Source of the DNA: Diphasiastrum complanatum
Lineage: Eukaryota > Streptophyta > Lycopodiopsida > Lycopodiales > Lycopodiaceae
NCBI GenBank assembly: GCA_029204225.1
Contig: CM055092.1
Location: 76,873,950-76,937,949, forward strand
Direction of reading: 5' to 3'
Length of the DNA: 64,000 nucleotides
The notes under the pieces were generated by a model, which was not told the DNA's origin, made no database searches, and saw only the letters and a program-made list of their open reading frames with translations. How positions within the stretch are numbered: position 1 is the first letter of the stretch; the number at the start of each line of letters is the position of its first letter. Shown here piece after piece: positions 1 to 11,127 of the stretch. The translations under genes were made by a program, and so were the position numbers.

Positions 1-294
1 GAGTTCATATATTCAAAAAAACTTCCCTACCTCTTATGCACTTTTAAAGCTCATAAAATCTCTTTCAGGTGGATCACAAATGCCCATGAGTGCTATTTTT
101 TTGGACTTGCTAAATTCCTTATAGGAGTTCTTGGTATGCTGCATCCTTTCATTATGGAAGGTGCAGGCCTTAAGGCGAAAACATACAAGAGCTACCTAAA
201 TGGGGATACCTTGGCAATGTGATTCCTCTATTGACTTCTATCTCAATATACCAAAGGAGATCTACTGCATAGAGGCCATGGATATTTCCAAATG
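1..294 (+). pseudogene. PLE copy A, reverse transcriptase part 1
   Basis: This is the N-terminal half of a Penelope-like reverse transcriptase. It aligns by eye, base for base, with 57430-57725: both share the stretch around 'ATGGAAGGTGCAGGCCTTAA' and the motif-A sequence ending in Met/Ala-Asp-Ile-Ser-Lys. The catalytic Asp codon is at 281-283. The copy runs off the left edge of the window and carries stops and frameshifts, so it is a relic. It is interrupted at 294 by the gypsy element and resumes at 3546. Assignment to the Penelope-like group rests on motif resemblance (Asp-Ile-Ser-Lys-x-Tyr-x-Asn-Ile-Pro, Gly-x-Pro-Met-Gly, Tyr-Ile-Asp-Asp), not on a search. Confidence 0.7.
290..294. repeat. 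target-site duplication AAATG (left copy)
   Basis: Five bases immediately before the 5' LTR are repeated exactly at 3541-3545 after the 3' LTR. Together with the TG...CA LTR ends this fixes the insertion boundaries. Confidence 0.92.
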
Positions 295-779
295 TGTTGG
301 GCACTTAGTGGGTCCCACCATTAAAGTACTACTGGCTAAGCTTACCAAATGGGCCCCACCACAATACATTGTACATGTAGAGCAATAAGTGTGAGGGCAC
401 TAGCTTTCTGCGTGTATAAGCCCAACCCAATGAGCATGCAATTTGGTTTTGTAGAACTTGTAGAATTAGGAATAAGTGACTAGGGGCCTAAAACTCTAAA
501 ATGACATTAGAGGACCTAAGTCAAGTTGTTAATAAAAAAGCTAAAAGGGCCCAAATTAGAACTCACATGAATCATGTGAGTGCCCTTGTGCTTTCTTAAG
601 GAACCATTAGATTCATTTTGTGTTAGTTTAGGAGGCTTGGATTAGGATCCTTGCCATTGTAATTAACCAACAGGAAAAAGGGGCAAGGGCCATCCCCATC
701 CATAAAAAGACACCCTTTGTACCATATTTTCATGTTCAGTAGGAGGAGATTATGCCCAAATGAGATTTGAACATCCTTG

Positions 780-869
<90 letters not shown>

Positions 870-1140
870 GTTTTTGCATTTTGTATTTGCTTTCTATTTG
901 CTTCTTCTCTCTACTTGCATGTTGTTAATGATTTCTAAGAGAGTAGAGAGGATAGGATGTAAGCACCTCCCCCATTGTAATCTATTCTTCCTTCTCATGC
1001 TTGCAGTTAAAGTAGGGTGGATAGTTAGATGTGGTTAATCTAGGTGTGGTTAGAGTAGGATTTCCAAGCTAATTTCGCAAGGGAAGCACTATTCCCTTGG
1101 GAACAAATCTATGCGTGACAAGTGAACCAAGGCCGCTACA
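295..1140 (+). repeat. Gypsy-1 5' LTR
   Basis: The LTR begins TGTTGGG and ends CTACA. It contains a TATA-like CATAAAAAG near 702 and a (CT)43 array at 782-867, so the microsatellite lies in the transcribed or near-transcribed part. Apart from small indels it matches 2694-3540. Confidence 0.92.
782..867 (+). repeat. (CT)n microsatellite inside the Gypsy-1 5' LTR
   Basis: Uninterrupted CT dinucleotides. The same position in the 3' LTR (3167-3256) has a CT array followed by a CA array, so the arrays diverged after insertion. Confidence 0.97.
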
Positions 1141-1147
1141 ATTTTTT

Positions 1148-1214
1148 TGGTGCCATTGCCAGGGATCAAACCCGGGTCATCCACGTGACAGGGGAAATAC
1201 TCAACACTATACTA
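1148..1214 (-). pseudogene. Asp-tRNA (GUC) relic, antisense, at the primer-binding site
   Basis: The reverse complement reads as the 3' end and body of a plant tRNA-Asp: terminal CCA (TGG at 1148-1150), acceptor 3' strand, T arm with TTTGATC in place of TTCGATC, anticodon loop with GTC (GAC at 1187-1189), and D arm. It loses similarity only in the last few bases of the 5' acceptor strand. A normal primer-binding site would be about 18 nt; this one spans about 67 nt. Most differences from a canonical tRNA-Asp are CG to TG or CA changes, as expected from cytosine methylation decay. The encoded CCA indicates copying from a mature tRNA rather than from a plant tRNA gene. It is not a functional gene: the 5' acceptor strand is absent. 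Confidence 0.85.
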
Positions 1215-2555
1215 TTCTACATTGATCATCAACCTTTGCTCTACCTAGTTAACAAAACCTACAACATAGATCACTAGATGGTTACTCTTGTTGTTCGAGT
1301 TTGATTTTTGAATAGTGGTATGCAAAGGCAAGTAACATTATATGGCAGATCATGTATCTCGTCCATATCAGCTGATTGTCAGCCAACTATATCGAAGAGG
1401 GGCGGATAATATCATTCATTGTTGTATCCTACCCCATGAGACAAGTCAGACCATGTCCCTCTCGCATGAAGCAATGGGAGGTGGACACTTTGCAGCAGAT
1501 GTAATAGTACGCAAGATTCTTAAATCCGACTGTTGGTGGCCAACAATGCACAAGGATAGTGAGGCATATATCAAGCAATGTGATGTATATCAGAGAGCGC
1601 GCAGACCAACAAAGACAAATTATGAGCCGTTACATCCTGTATTGGCTCAAGCGCCATTTGAGATTACATCAGCCCTATTCACCCAGCCACTCGCAGTACC
1701 CAAGTCCGATATATTATCATGGCTACAGATTATCTCACAAAGTGGGTTGAAGCCAAAGCAGTGCGCATAGCAGATGCTAGGTCCACCGCAAAGTTCCTTT
1801 ACAAAAATATCATTGTATGCTTCGGATGCCTAGTGGAGATAGTTAGTGATCGGGGAACTCACTTTGTCAACGAGACCATCAAGGTCTTATTAGAAGAGTT
1901 CTTTGTGATCCATCGTTTCAGCACGCCTTACTACCCAAGAGGCAATGGCCAAGCCAAATTTTCTAATAGGATTCTGTGCGCCATTTTGACAAAGACTGTG
2001 GAAGCAGACAGATCAGATTGGGAGCACAAGCTACAAGCTGCTCTGTGGGCTTTCAGAACTGCATACAAAGACAGCACCGAACAAAATTTATTCCAACTGG
2101 TGTATGGCCAAGATGTAGTCATGCCGATGGAATTTCTCATTCCATCTCTTCGCATTGCCACAGTGCAACGATTGGATGATACAAGATCGCCCCACCTTCG
2201 TCACGAAGCGCTACACAAGTTGTGCAAAACACACTTGCTAGCGGTCCATGCTCTTGTTGCAGAGAAAGCACGTCGCAAGACTTAGCATGATCGTTGTCTT
2301 CACAAGAAATATCTTTAAAAAGGAGATTTGGTCCTCATGTACAAGACAAAGGCGATCAAAGGAAAGCTAACATTCACTGGTGAAGGCCCTTATCACATCA
2401 CCGACATCCTATCACAAGGGGCAGTGGCTTTAGAAACAATGGATGGGACACCGTTTGCTATGCCCATCAATGGTAGCCGGTTATGCAAGTACTGGTCGCC
2501 ACCAGCCTTTCCAAACACTTCTTATCAGAATCAGCTCCTCATCATCGAATAAAGT
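1215..2555 (+). pseudogene. Gypsy-1 RNase H tail and integrase remnant
   Basis: From 1215 the translation resembles the end of a gypsy RNase H (Phe-Tyr-Ile-Asp-His-Gln-Pro-Leu, then Ala-Asp-His-Val-Ser-Arg at about 1345), with stops in between. Integrase follows: a zinc-binding H...H...C region at about 1460-1610 in which the second Cys of CxxC is Tyr, then the core with Asp at 1725 (ATDYLTKWVEA) and Asp in VSDRGTHF near 1850. The catalytic Glu position (NGQAxxSN) is Lys, about 1955. The frame shifts near 1700 and a stop follows at 2283. The C-terminal GDLVLMYK-like segment continues to about 2550. It is catalytically dead. Confidence 0.88.
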
Positions 2556-2679
2556 CTCAGATTTACGTAAGCGATCTTTATCCACGCTTTTTCTGACGCA
2601 CTCCATCATCCGCAATAAACATGTCGACAGCCTTCTTCCACAACAAGTACAAGCAGGTGTCGTGGGACCGTCACCTATT

Positions 2680-2693
2680 TAGGTGGGGGATAC
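2680..2693 (+). other. polypurine tract of Gypsy-1
   Basis: The purine-rich AGGTGGGGGA directly precedes the 3' LTR (TGTTGGGC at 2694), the usual plus-strand primer position. Confidence 0.75.
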
Positions 2694-3540
<847 letters not shown>

Positions 3541-3545
3541 AAATG

Positions 3546-4177
3546 TATGAAAATATACCTTTGGATGGGCCGGATGGGCTGAAGACGATCTTAAAGAAAC
3601 TAATTTTATTTGCCTTCAAATTCACAAAGGAAAAAACCCTTCACTATAATTAGATATCAAAAGTCAAGGATTTCCAATGGTCTTGGAACAAGAAAAAATC
3701 TGATGAATGGAATGCTATTGATATGGATATACTATGTGCATGGAATTCTCTTCTAATAGTTAATTCCATTATCATACTTGGTAATCACACATAGAGACAA
3801 GTCAGGGGGGTCCGTATGGGATTCTTTTGCTCGTCTTTATGGTATAATTGGTATCTCTCTTACTTCGAAATATAGTTGGCGAGATTGAGACAGATATAAT
3901 TTATGAATGATTTCAAGTTCTCTTTCAAATATATTGATGATATATGTTTTATCAACAATCCCCTAATCAACAAGTTCCTAGACAAAATGCAGCCTAGAAT
4001 ACCAGACAACCCATTCTAGACTTACCCCTTGGAATATCTTGATATAGATAAAACCAACATGGCCAATAACACGGTAAACTTTGTAAACATTACCATTTCT
4101 TTTAATCCGATAAATGGTGAGGTACTCCTTTCTAAATACGACAAAAGAAGAGATTTGCCCTTTCAGTTTTTGCAATA
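3546..4177 (+). pseudogene. PLE copy A, reverse transcriptase part 2
   Basis: This continues the relic interrupted at 294. The sequence after the duplication encodes an Ile-Pro-Leu-Asp-Gly-Pro-Asp-Gly-Leu-Lys segment, then a decayed Gly-x-x-Met-Gly motif with Trp-Tyr-Leu-Ser-Tyr-Phe near 3850, and Tyr-Ile-Asp-Asp with the two Asp codons at 3936-3941. It ends with a Pro-Leu-Glu-Tyr-Leu segment and Asp-Lys-Arg-Arg-Asp-Leu-Pro-Phe. Copies C and D have matching segments. Several stops and frameshifts show it is dead. It is cut at 4177 by a Copia LTR. Confidence 0.75.
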
Positions 4178-4836
4178 TGTGAAAGATTCAACTAGTTTGA
4201 TCGTATTTGCTATATTTTCATATTTGGCATATTGAGGCCAACTTTGTTTTTAGACTTAGAGATTGATTTTTCAAGTTCATTAGTCTAAATGTCATTTAAA
4301 AAATGTCATTTGAATAAACACTTTTTGAAAGTGTGGGAAAGTTAGAAGGTGAGTTTGAGTAGATTCAAATTTGAATGTTGGGTACTTTGAATCTAGACCA
4401 AAAAATAGTAGGGTTAGCATTTTCGAGGGAAAGCCAAGTGGCCAAATAGGTTTTGGACCTGCTATAAAAGGATGTAACTCATGGAGAGAGTGATCTTCTC
4501 TCTTCTCTATCTCATTTCATGCTTATACATGGTTCTCTGGGGTTTTACTATCCATTGGTGCACTATACTTGTGATTGATTGTAATTTTGTGTACAATAAT
4601 CTATATTTTTTATTTTTGGATCCACATATGTGAACTATAGTAGCTTGTCGGTTTTGTAAGGATAGCAAAAGTATTTTACCATTTCATTCAAGTTTCATCA
4701 AGTTCTATTAGAGTTTGCATCTCATTTTGTGTGTAGATGCTGATTTTTCTACATTGGTGAGATTGGTAGTGTATTTCTCTTTCTAGCCAAAGATCTTATA
4801 AGTGGATTGGATCATAATGATCTGAAATTCTTAACA
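4178..4836 (+). repeat. Copia-A 5' LTR
   Basis: It starts TGTGAAAGATTC and ends TTAACA. It contains a likely TATA box (CTATAAAAGG, about 4462). Related LTR fragments occur at 15583-15662 (minus), 23654-24171 plus 30252-30390 (minus), 31725-31900 (minus) and 36790-37085 (plus), making this the commonest LTR family in the window. Confidence 0.88.
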
Positions 4837-4849
4837 TGGTATCAGAGCT
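4837..4849 (+). other. primer-binding site, initiator-Met tRNA
   Basis: TGGTATCAGAGC immediately follows the LTR's terminal CA. It is complementary to the 3' end of plant initiator Met-tRNA, the standard Copia primer. Confidence 0.92.
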
Positions 4850-5437
4850 TGTGTTTTAGGTTATGAAGGAGAAAATCAGATGTATCAATGATTTGGTGAA
4901 GATATCAAGGCTAGAGCATGCTATAGAGGATTCTACACCAAAATCGAGCTCTTTGCCTTTTTAGATTGAATCTTTTGTAGATCAAAACCTAAATAGGTTC
5001 ACAAACTTGATCAATTCCAATTTTTGATTTCACATACTGGATTTGGCCGATTTTTGGATCATTAAATCAGCCTAAGTGGTGGCTATTAGATTGCATAATC
5101 AAAATTGCAGCATTTGCATTTAGATTTGGAATAGTCAATTTTTTGTGATTTTGTCAAAACCCTAATTTTGATTGGATCTCTAGATATTGAGGTTGTTGGA
5201 CCTCATTTGAGTGTGTTTCAATCTTCGAAAGTGGCGAAAGTCATTAGATTGAGGATAGATCATAGGTTGATCAAGATTCCATGATTCTATGTGTTGATTT
5301 GCTTGGTATAAGTGCTAGAAGAGAATTTGTGAGATAGTTTCAGATCTTGGTGATTTCTTTTGAAAGCATGTGTTGTTGTTCAAAGGAGTGCTTTGTGCAT
5401 TGAAACAGGTTGAAAAAGAAGATCAGGTCATTGCTAC

Positions 5438-6178
5438 ATGACAACCTCAATTGGAGTCATGTTGGAAGCCAATGATAGGCTTACCTCAAGCAACTATTCA
5501 TTGTGGAAAGTGAGAATGGAATCACTTCTTGAGATGAATGATGTTTTGGATATTGTTGTAGGTTTGGAGGAGAGACCAGCAACACAACAAGGTCAATTGA
5601 GGTATGGTAAGAGTGCCAAGTAGGCTCTACACATGATAAAGATGAATGTTACCAATGAGCTTCTCAAGGGAGTTGGTAAGTGCACATCATCTTTGGATGC
5701 TTGGGATTCACTGAAGAAGCTTTATGAATCCAAGTCTACTTCTAGAGTGGTGACTCTAAGAAGCCAAATCTTTTCTTGTTTGCAAAATAATGAAGAAAGT
5801 CCAAGTACTTTTGTTTTGAGGATGAAAGCATTGAATGATGAGTTGGCTTGCATTGTTGAAAACATTAAGGAAGGAGAGCTTGTTCAAGTGACTATTAATG
5901 GCTTGTTGGATGCTCATGGTAGCATTGTTCAAAGTATTACTATTCAAAAGACTTCGCCAAGTTCGATGGATCTTCTAGAGATCTTGATCAATGAAAAATA
6001 TAGGCTTCAAGCAAGAGGTGGATCTACATCAACACTTCAAGATGATGCTATGTTCACAAAGGACAAATTCAAGGGAAAAACCAAAAGTAAGTGGTCTAAA
6101 GGGCAAGATCAAGTGAATGCTACTTCAAGTGGCAAAAAGAAGGATAGATCAAAGCTCAAGTGCTTCTCTTGTGGCTAT
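5438..6178 (+). pseudogene. Copia-A gag (UBN2-like)
   Basis: Starting at Met 5438, the protein has the usual Copia gag opening (Leu-Thr-Ser-Ser-Asn-Tyr-Ser-Leu-Trp-Lys). An in-frame TAG at 5621-5623 breaks it, and the frame resumes at 5633 through the Leu-Tyr-Glu-Ser-Lys and Phe-Val-Leu-Arg-Met-Lys segments. It reaches the first half of the zinc knuckle (CFSCG) near 6165 and then leaves gag, because the second half of the knuckle is missing. It is about 240 residues before the break, non-functional. Confidence 0.82.
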
Positions 6179-6182
6179 GCAA

Positions 6183-7605
6183 CGTGGATGAATCTGAAAT
6201 CATCAAGGGTCAAAAGTTGGAACGAGTGAGTGTCACTTTGATGAACAAAATTTCAGATACAAATGATCGAACATTAAGTGTTCAGTCGGAAAATCACATA
6301 TGGTGGTTGGCAGCATTCCAAGTATACATTTCAATTTTCATCTAGAATATTGTTATAAACAATTTATACCTTGCCAGCTTTTATTGACATGTCATGCATT
6401 ACTTGCTTCTTTACAGGTCTTGAAAGAGAACCATAAAATACTTTCATGGATATTTTCAAGAACAAATTATGGCGAGATTATAGAGAGACATTTGGAGGGT
6501 GAGAAATTTACAGTCAAAAACCATGTAAGTTTTCAAATTCAATGGCACCTTGCAGGGGATTTGAAAACATTAAAATGTATGTATAATGTCTCTCATGGGC
6601 AACATCAAAGCATCCATGTCTTTATTGCATGAAGGATTGCTACAATATGAATTTGAGACAATCAACAAACATTGGCCCAACACGAGAAGTCGAAGATCCA
6701 AATATGAAAAGTGTTCTGCCAATTCCATTAAAAACTGTTCACATATGCACATTGCATGCGGAGGTTCGTATTATTGAATAACTTATTTACCTGTATATTC
6801 TACTAGCATGGAATCATAAACCGGAGTCTGTGGCTAAAGCAGCAATTAGGAGGTTGGAAATAGTTCTATCAAATGCAAGACTACATAAAAGGAATGTCAC
6901 GATTGAAAAAAAGTGACAGACTCTCTGGGAAAAAAAGAAATGTTCCTAATAAGCCATCAATTGGAGGTGCTAAAGCAAGAAGATTCTTATCCAATCACAC
7001 ATGCAAAGAATCAAGTGTTAGATACAAAATTTGGAGAGAAATTGTTCAAGCCAAACGAACACTGAAAGGAAGTAATCGAGTGGAAAAGGGACAAGTGTGG
7101 ACCAACTTAGACAAACTCATAGGTGTTATCAGAAAAGAAAACTTATCATCAGAAGATATGAGGACTTTGCAAAATCATTGTACCACATTTGTTAAATTTG
7201 TACATAATTGTTGGAGAAAAGACAACGTTACTCATTACATGGTGCTAATCTATATCATTATCTGGTACTTTTCTCATTCAGGCTTATATTTTTTTCTACT
7301 GATATCACTTTAATCAAAACTATTGTTTGTAGCACATCCTTCTTCATCATGCAACTTATTTTGCAAAGGAATATGGGAGCTTAAGTATTCGGTCATCACA
7401 AGGCATGGAAAAATCTCATTGGCAAGCAAGGGGAGTATTTTATAGAACAACAAATCATGGAGGACACAATTCAAGAAATACATATTTAGTTCAACTTTTT
7501 CAGTGGTTTTATAGAAGAGTACAATTTAGATATCAAGCTAAAAACTCGCCAAGTATTACGATATTTCGAAAGGCATTCAACATAACAAAAGAGAGATCCT
7601 TGTAA
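6183..7605 (+). pseudogene. unrecognised spliced gene with Cys-x2-Cys and TNHGG motifs
   Basis: I do not recognise the family with certainty. Coding segments can be joined across two phase-0 introns with consensus ends: 6322-6416 (GTATAC...TTACAG) and 7242-7332 (GTGCTA...TTGTAG). The readable protein contains a Gly-Asp-Leu-Lys-Thr-Leu-Lys segment (about 6556), Pro-Cys-Leu-Tyr-Cys (about 6622, reached through a frameshift near 6607), and Leu-His-Ala-Glu-Val-Arg-Ile-Ile-Glu (about 6752). It continues with a basic Lys/Arg-rich segment (6873-7200) and ends Ser-Gln-Gly-Met-Glu-Lys-Ser ... Thr-Thr-Asn-His-Gly-Gly (about 7400-7460), with a stop at 7603-7605. The frameshift indicates a pseudogene or a decayed transposon gene. 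It begins exactly where Copia-A gag ends and converges on a second spliced gene 30 bp downstream. Confidence 0.5.
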
Positions 7606-7634
7606 CATATCAAAAATCTATTATAGAAAGTTGT

Positions 7635-9190
7635 TTAATTATCATCATCATCCTCTTCAAGATTCAGACATATGGTATTGTCATGAAGGAATAATCTCCT
7701 TTCATATGGATCCAAAAATTCTAAATTTTTCCTTTTGCTCATATCAATGTAACCTGAATAAAGGGCCATTGCAGATGATTTTTTTGTAGTCTCATTGGGA
7801 GTATAACCCAATATTTTAATAGCCAAATCCCTTTTCACAAAAATTATTTTATATGTTCCTCTTGCGTACTTATGGCCTCCTAAACAAACTGATAATGATT
7901 TGATGGCCATAATGACAGTGGTTGCATATGGACTAAAAGATGAATGATGTATACAAATCTCATTATTTTGAAAGTTTTTCAAATACGGAGATAGAGACAC
8001 ATCCTTTCTCCTGGCTGATACACCTCGGACACCTCCATGTCTCATACCAAAGGCATCTATTTCAATAGCATCCTGTAAACAAGAAAAGAAAATAAATTTA
8101 GAATGATACATAACACTGCAAACTCATACTTTAACACAATGTTTGAAATAAGAAAACTGAACAACATCAATACCAATATAATATCTACGTACCAGATCAT
8201 AATCATCGTATTCAATGACGTTTGCTCTGCTAATGTCATGTCTTCCAATGGCCTCTACATTTTCGGAGGACATATATCTTGGCCTTGGGGGATATTCTTT
8301 TTGGATTCCAAAAATTCCTCCTCTGTAAGCAAAGTTTTTTCATAGGCTTTAGATTTTTCAATCATGGCCTCCAAGGCCTCATTTCCAGATTTCCAATTGC
8401 CATCTTTATCATAATCTTTCACTTTCAAGGTCATCATATGTGTAATCAACAATGTCAGAAAATTCTGACAAATTTTGAGCAAAAATTGAGAATTTCAACA
8501 TCTTTTATATCATTAAATGAGATATAACTTTCATAATTTAAAAAATATAAGGGAACATCGAGTAGAGTTAATTGATTAATAGGAGATGCAGATGGAAGAG
8601 AATCAGAGAGGATTATAGAATGAGGAAGAGTTTTTTGATAATCTGAAGCCATGGATGCTTCAGCTTCAGCCCCTATATCAACATCTGCATCATCTACATC
8701 AACTGGCAGGTGCAGATGCTTCGATCAATGGAACAGTTGAAGATTCAACAGACTCATCATCTGGAATCTCAACAGATATGTAAAAGACAAAAGCCATTCC
8801 TTTGATTACAAGATGACATATTCTCTTTTGGATATCACAATATATATTTCTTCTGAAATGGTCATGCAGGTTAGAGTACTTTCTATTGTGTTTGTGCTTA
8901 GAGGATGGTTGGGAATGCACAAGGTCCTGAAAATGAACGAAACAAAAACTATCTATATCCAAAACATGAGTACTAATAATCTGAGAAAAATTATCAAGAT
9001 AAGAAATTAAATTATAACAATTCTCATAAACTAGCTTATCGATATCAAAGGGAGCAAAAAAAATACTCGCAAAATACACTAATTTCTCAGATGGAATGTC
9101 ATTGGCAGTATGGGAAGGCGCGAGTCGATTCGATATCGCGAAAAAGAAAGAAAACAAAATGACCAGTGAGTTCAGAATCAAAGATCATGG
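7635..9190 (-). pseudogene. unrecognised spliced gene convergent with 6183-7605
   Basis: The family is unrecognised. A clear final exon covers 7635-8072. It is preceded by a 120-bp intron (8073-8192 on the minus strand, GTACGT...TTTACAG) that joins in frame to a short upstream segment ending Tyr-Asp-Asp-Tyr-Asp-Leu. The last exon encodes about 145 residues with Arg-His-Gly-Gly-Val-Arg-Gly, a Cys-Leu-Gly-Gly segment, and an acidic end (Leu-Asn-Leu-Glu-Glu then Asp run). Upstream coding-like pieces lie at 8255-8482, 8455-8650 and 8699-9181, with frame breaks, so the 5' structure is uncertain. Stop codons of the two convergent genes are about 30 bp apart, an arrangement seen in some two-gene DNA transposons; terminal inverted repeats were not found. 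Confidence 0.45.
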
Positions 9191-9238
9191 AATCGAAATA
9201 TCATGATCTTGCTAATGCAGAACCCAATTAGCAAGATC
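9183..9238 (-). other. two overlapping inverted repeats (possible switching hairpins)
   Basis: GATCTTGCTAAT (9205-9216) and ATTAGCAAGATC (9227-9238) form a perfect 12-bp stem with a 10-nt loop. GATCATG (9183-9189) and CATGATC (9202-9208) form a second 7-bp stem. The two stems share GATC at 9205-9208, so they cannot both form fully. They lie just 5' of the minus-strand gene (7635-9190), in its presumed leader. Confidence 0.7.
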
Positions 9239-9830
9239 TTTACACTAATTCTAATCTAACACCCAAAGGGAATTGGAAATATAAATTGCTACTAAATAAA
9301 ACATAAAGCAATAAAACGCATGCCATAATAGAAACCTATGAAAAGGAAGCAAGAGGAGGCCTGAGCACCTTCTCTCAAGCTATGCACCTTTCCAAAGGGA
9401 ACACAAGTAAAATAGGATGACAATCTCAAAATAGAGAAAGACAATATAGCATAATCTCAAAAGTGTTGTGTACATGAGAAATACTTCTCCTCTTATAGTG
9501 CCTTCCATAAGCATCCACTAGCTTATGGGATTAGTTCTAAACTAGCCATTCTAAGGCCCTCTAAAAAACTTCTAACTTAGAATTTTAGAAGTTCCTAACT
9601 TGGGACTTAAGATAACTTAGAATCTTTCTAAGCTAAGTTCTTAAGTCTAATTTCTAATCCTAAGTTTAAGTTAATTTCTTATTTTAAGCTTCTACCCATG
9701 GACTTACAAACCACATGCAATAGTAGAAGTTTATTGGTAAATACTCATACATGGGCTTACAAAACACATGCTAGGGAGTTTTATTTCTTTTCTTTTTTTA
9801 TATTTTTCACTGTGTTCGTATATTATCCCC
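9239..9830. other. AT-rich upstream region of the minus-strand gene
   Basis: No ORF of note. On the minus strand a TATA-like CTATAAGAGG lies at about 9494-9503, a candidate promoter for the gene at 7635-9190. Between 9565 and 9690 there is simple TTAGAA/TTCTAA-rich sequence with short inverted repeats. Two 25-bp near repeats (CATGG[A/G]CTTACAAA...) occur at 9697 and 9751. Confidence 0.4.
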
Positions 9831-9837
9831 CTCCTTA

Positions 9838-10469
9838 TTGGATTGGTGGTCCCACATCAATCGAAGCTTTTTCTTCCTGCATCTTTTGAGCTTCTTGGAG
9901 GCGAGATTGTTATTGTCGAGATTGATAAATCTTGGTGCCGATGCCCTCCATCGTTTGCTAGCATACTTTGTTAAGGAAGGGGATGGGTTTGTAGTAGTGG
10001 AGCATACCCTGAAGAAAGTTATGGGTTTTTCACAGCTCTAACATATCAATGTGTAGTGCCAAAGTGAGGGCTGCCCGATAATAAAGTTGCGCTACGTTGA
10101 TATGGTTGTCTTGCATTTGTAGAGGTTTATTGATATCAATGGCTATTGGTGGTAGCCCTTGATCCCATAACCTTTGAGCTCTGTCAGAAATGCCACCAGG
10201 CCGCAATTTTTCGCAAAGTACCGTACGTTGTGATCAAGACTGCCATGGTGCTTTTGGTAAAATATGCGGCAATTGGTGACCATGTCATCCGCTGGGTTGC
10301 CGGTGTCCACTCCTGTGTGCTTGGGCCCCAAAAAATCTTGTTCTTTACCTTGGTGGCAGGAAACGGTTCTCGCCTCCACTACCATATAATAGTATGGATT
10401 GGTGTGCATGTAGGCGGGCGTTTCGAGATACCGTGCCATGGAGGTACATGGTTCTTGGACAAATAGCAA
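9838..10469 (-). pseudogene. unrecognised coding relic (Lys-Asn-Cys-Gly ... Gly-Tyr-His-Gln)
   Basis: The minus strand reads openly from 10469 to 10143 (108 residues) and continues in the same general sense to about 9838 with stops. The readable part has Cys and His residues in Cys-Arg-Ile-Phe-Tyr-Gln-Lys-His-His and Ala-Lys-Asn-Cys-Gly, which might be a decayed zinc-binding segment, followed by Phe-Leu-Thr-Glu-Leu-Lys-Gly-Tyr-Gly. The family is unknown. The overlapping plus-strand ORF is most likely its shadow because the minus-strand coding character continues beyond it. Confidence 0.3.
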
Positions 10470-11127
10470 TGCCTCAATAGTTAAACGGTTCCTGGATAAT
10501 AGCTTAGAGGCTTAGACAATGTCCTACATAGTTGACATTCCCAACAATTTAGACAATACCTTGTGTAATAGGTTAGAAACTTTGTTAGATACTGCATTTA
10601 GACAATTCAAATAGCTGGTTGGCAAGTGCATTTGAATAAAATGCACTTGGCATCCACACTGGTGACACTTGTGGATTGACTTAGCTTATGAAATACCTAG
10701 AATTTTCAACTTTTCAATCATTACCTCCTATAGGTAAACCAGAGAAAAATGTATTTCATGCCAAAAGGAATACCAAGATCAAGCATCAAATTACCAATCA
10801 CAATTTTTTTAGCTATATTTAAATATATATACTGCCTATGCCCCAAGAGTTAATTAAACATTCAGCACAAATGCAACTGATAAAGAAAAATAGCGATTCT
10901 ACATAATAAGTGTTGTAATAACAACGATTAGATCACAAGACAATTGTGCTAAGCGCGTGATTATACTTACAGAAACAAATACTTGTTATCTTTCAAAATA
11001 TTCTTTACTTCTCTAACTCTGAGGAGTCAAATATTGAAAACCAATTTTGGTCGTCTGATCTCTGTGGTAAAAGGATGACCTCTAGATCTCTGATTTTGTG
11101 ATTGCCTCTAATCGTTCACTTCCTTAT
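10470..11127. other. no gene seen
   Basis: AT-rich sequence without a convincing ORF or repeat structure. Confidence 0.4.

Larger units (their letters stand above)
4178..6178 (+). mobile_element. Copia element A, 5' part (LTR, leader, gag)
   Basis: It consists of a 5' LTR (4178-4836), an initiator-Met tRNA primer site, a leader, and gag up to the zinc knuckle. Similarity to Copia stops at about 6175-6183, where an unrelated spliced gene begins. No matching 3' LTR follows, so this is a truncated or rearranged element inserted into PLE copy A. Confidence 0.85.

Noticed and set aside
1148-1220. Functional tRNA-Asp gene on the minus strand
   Set aside because: The 5' acceptor strand is missing, CCA is encoded, and it sits exactly at a gypsy primer site.
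10146-10466. Plus-strand 106-codon ORF
   Set aside because: It mirrors the minus-strand reading at 10143-10469, whose coding character extends beyond it.
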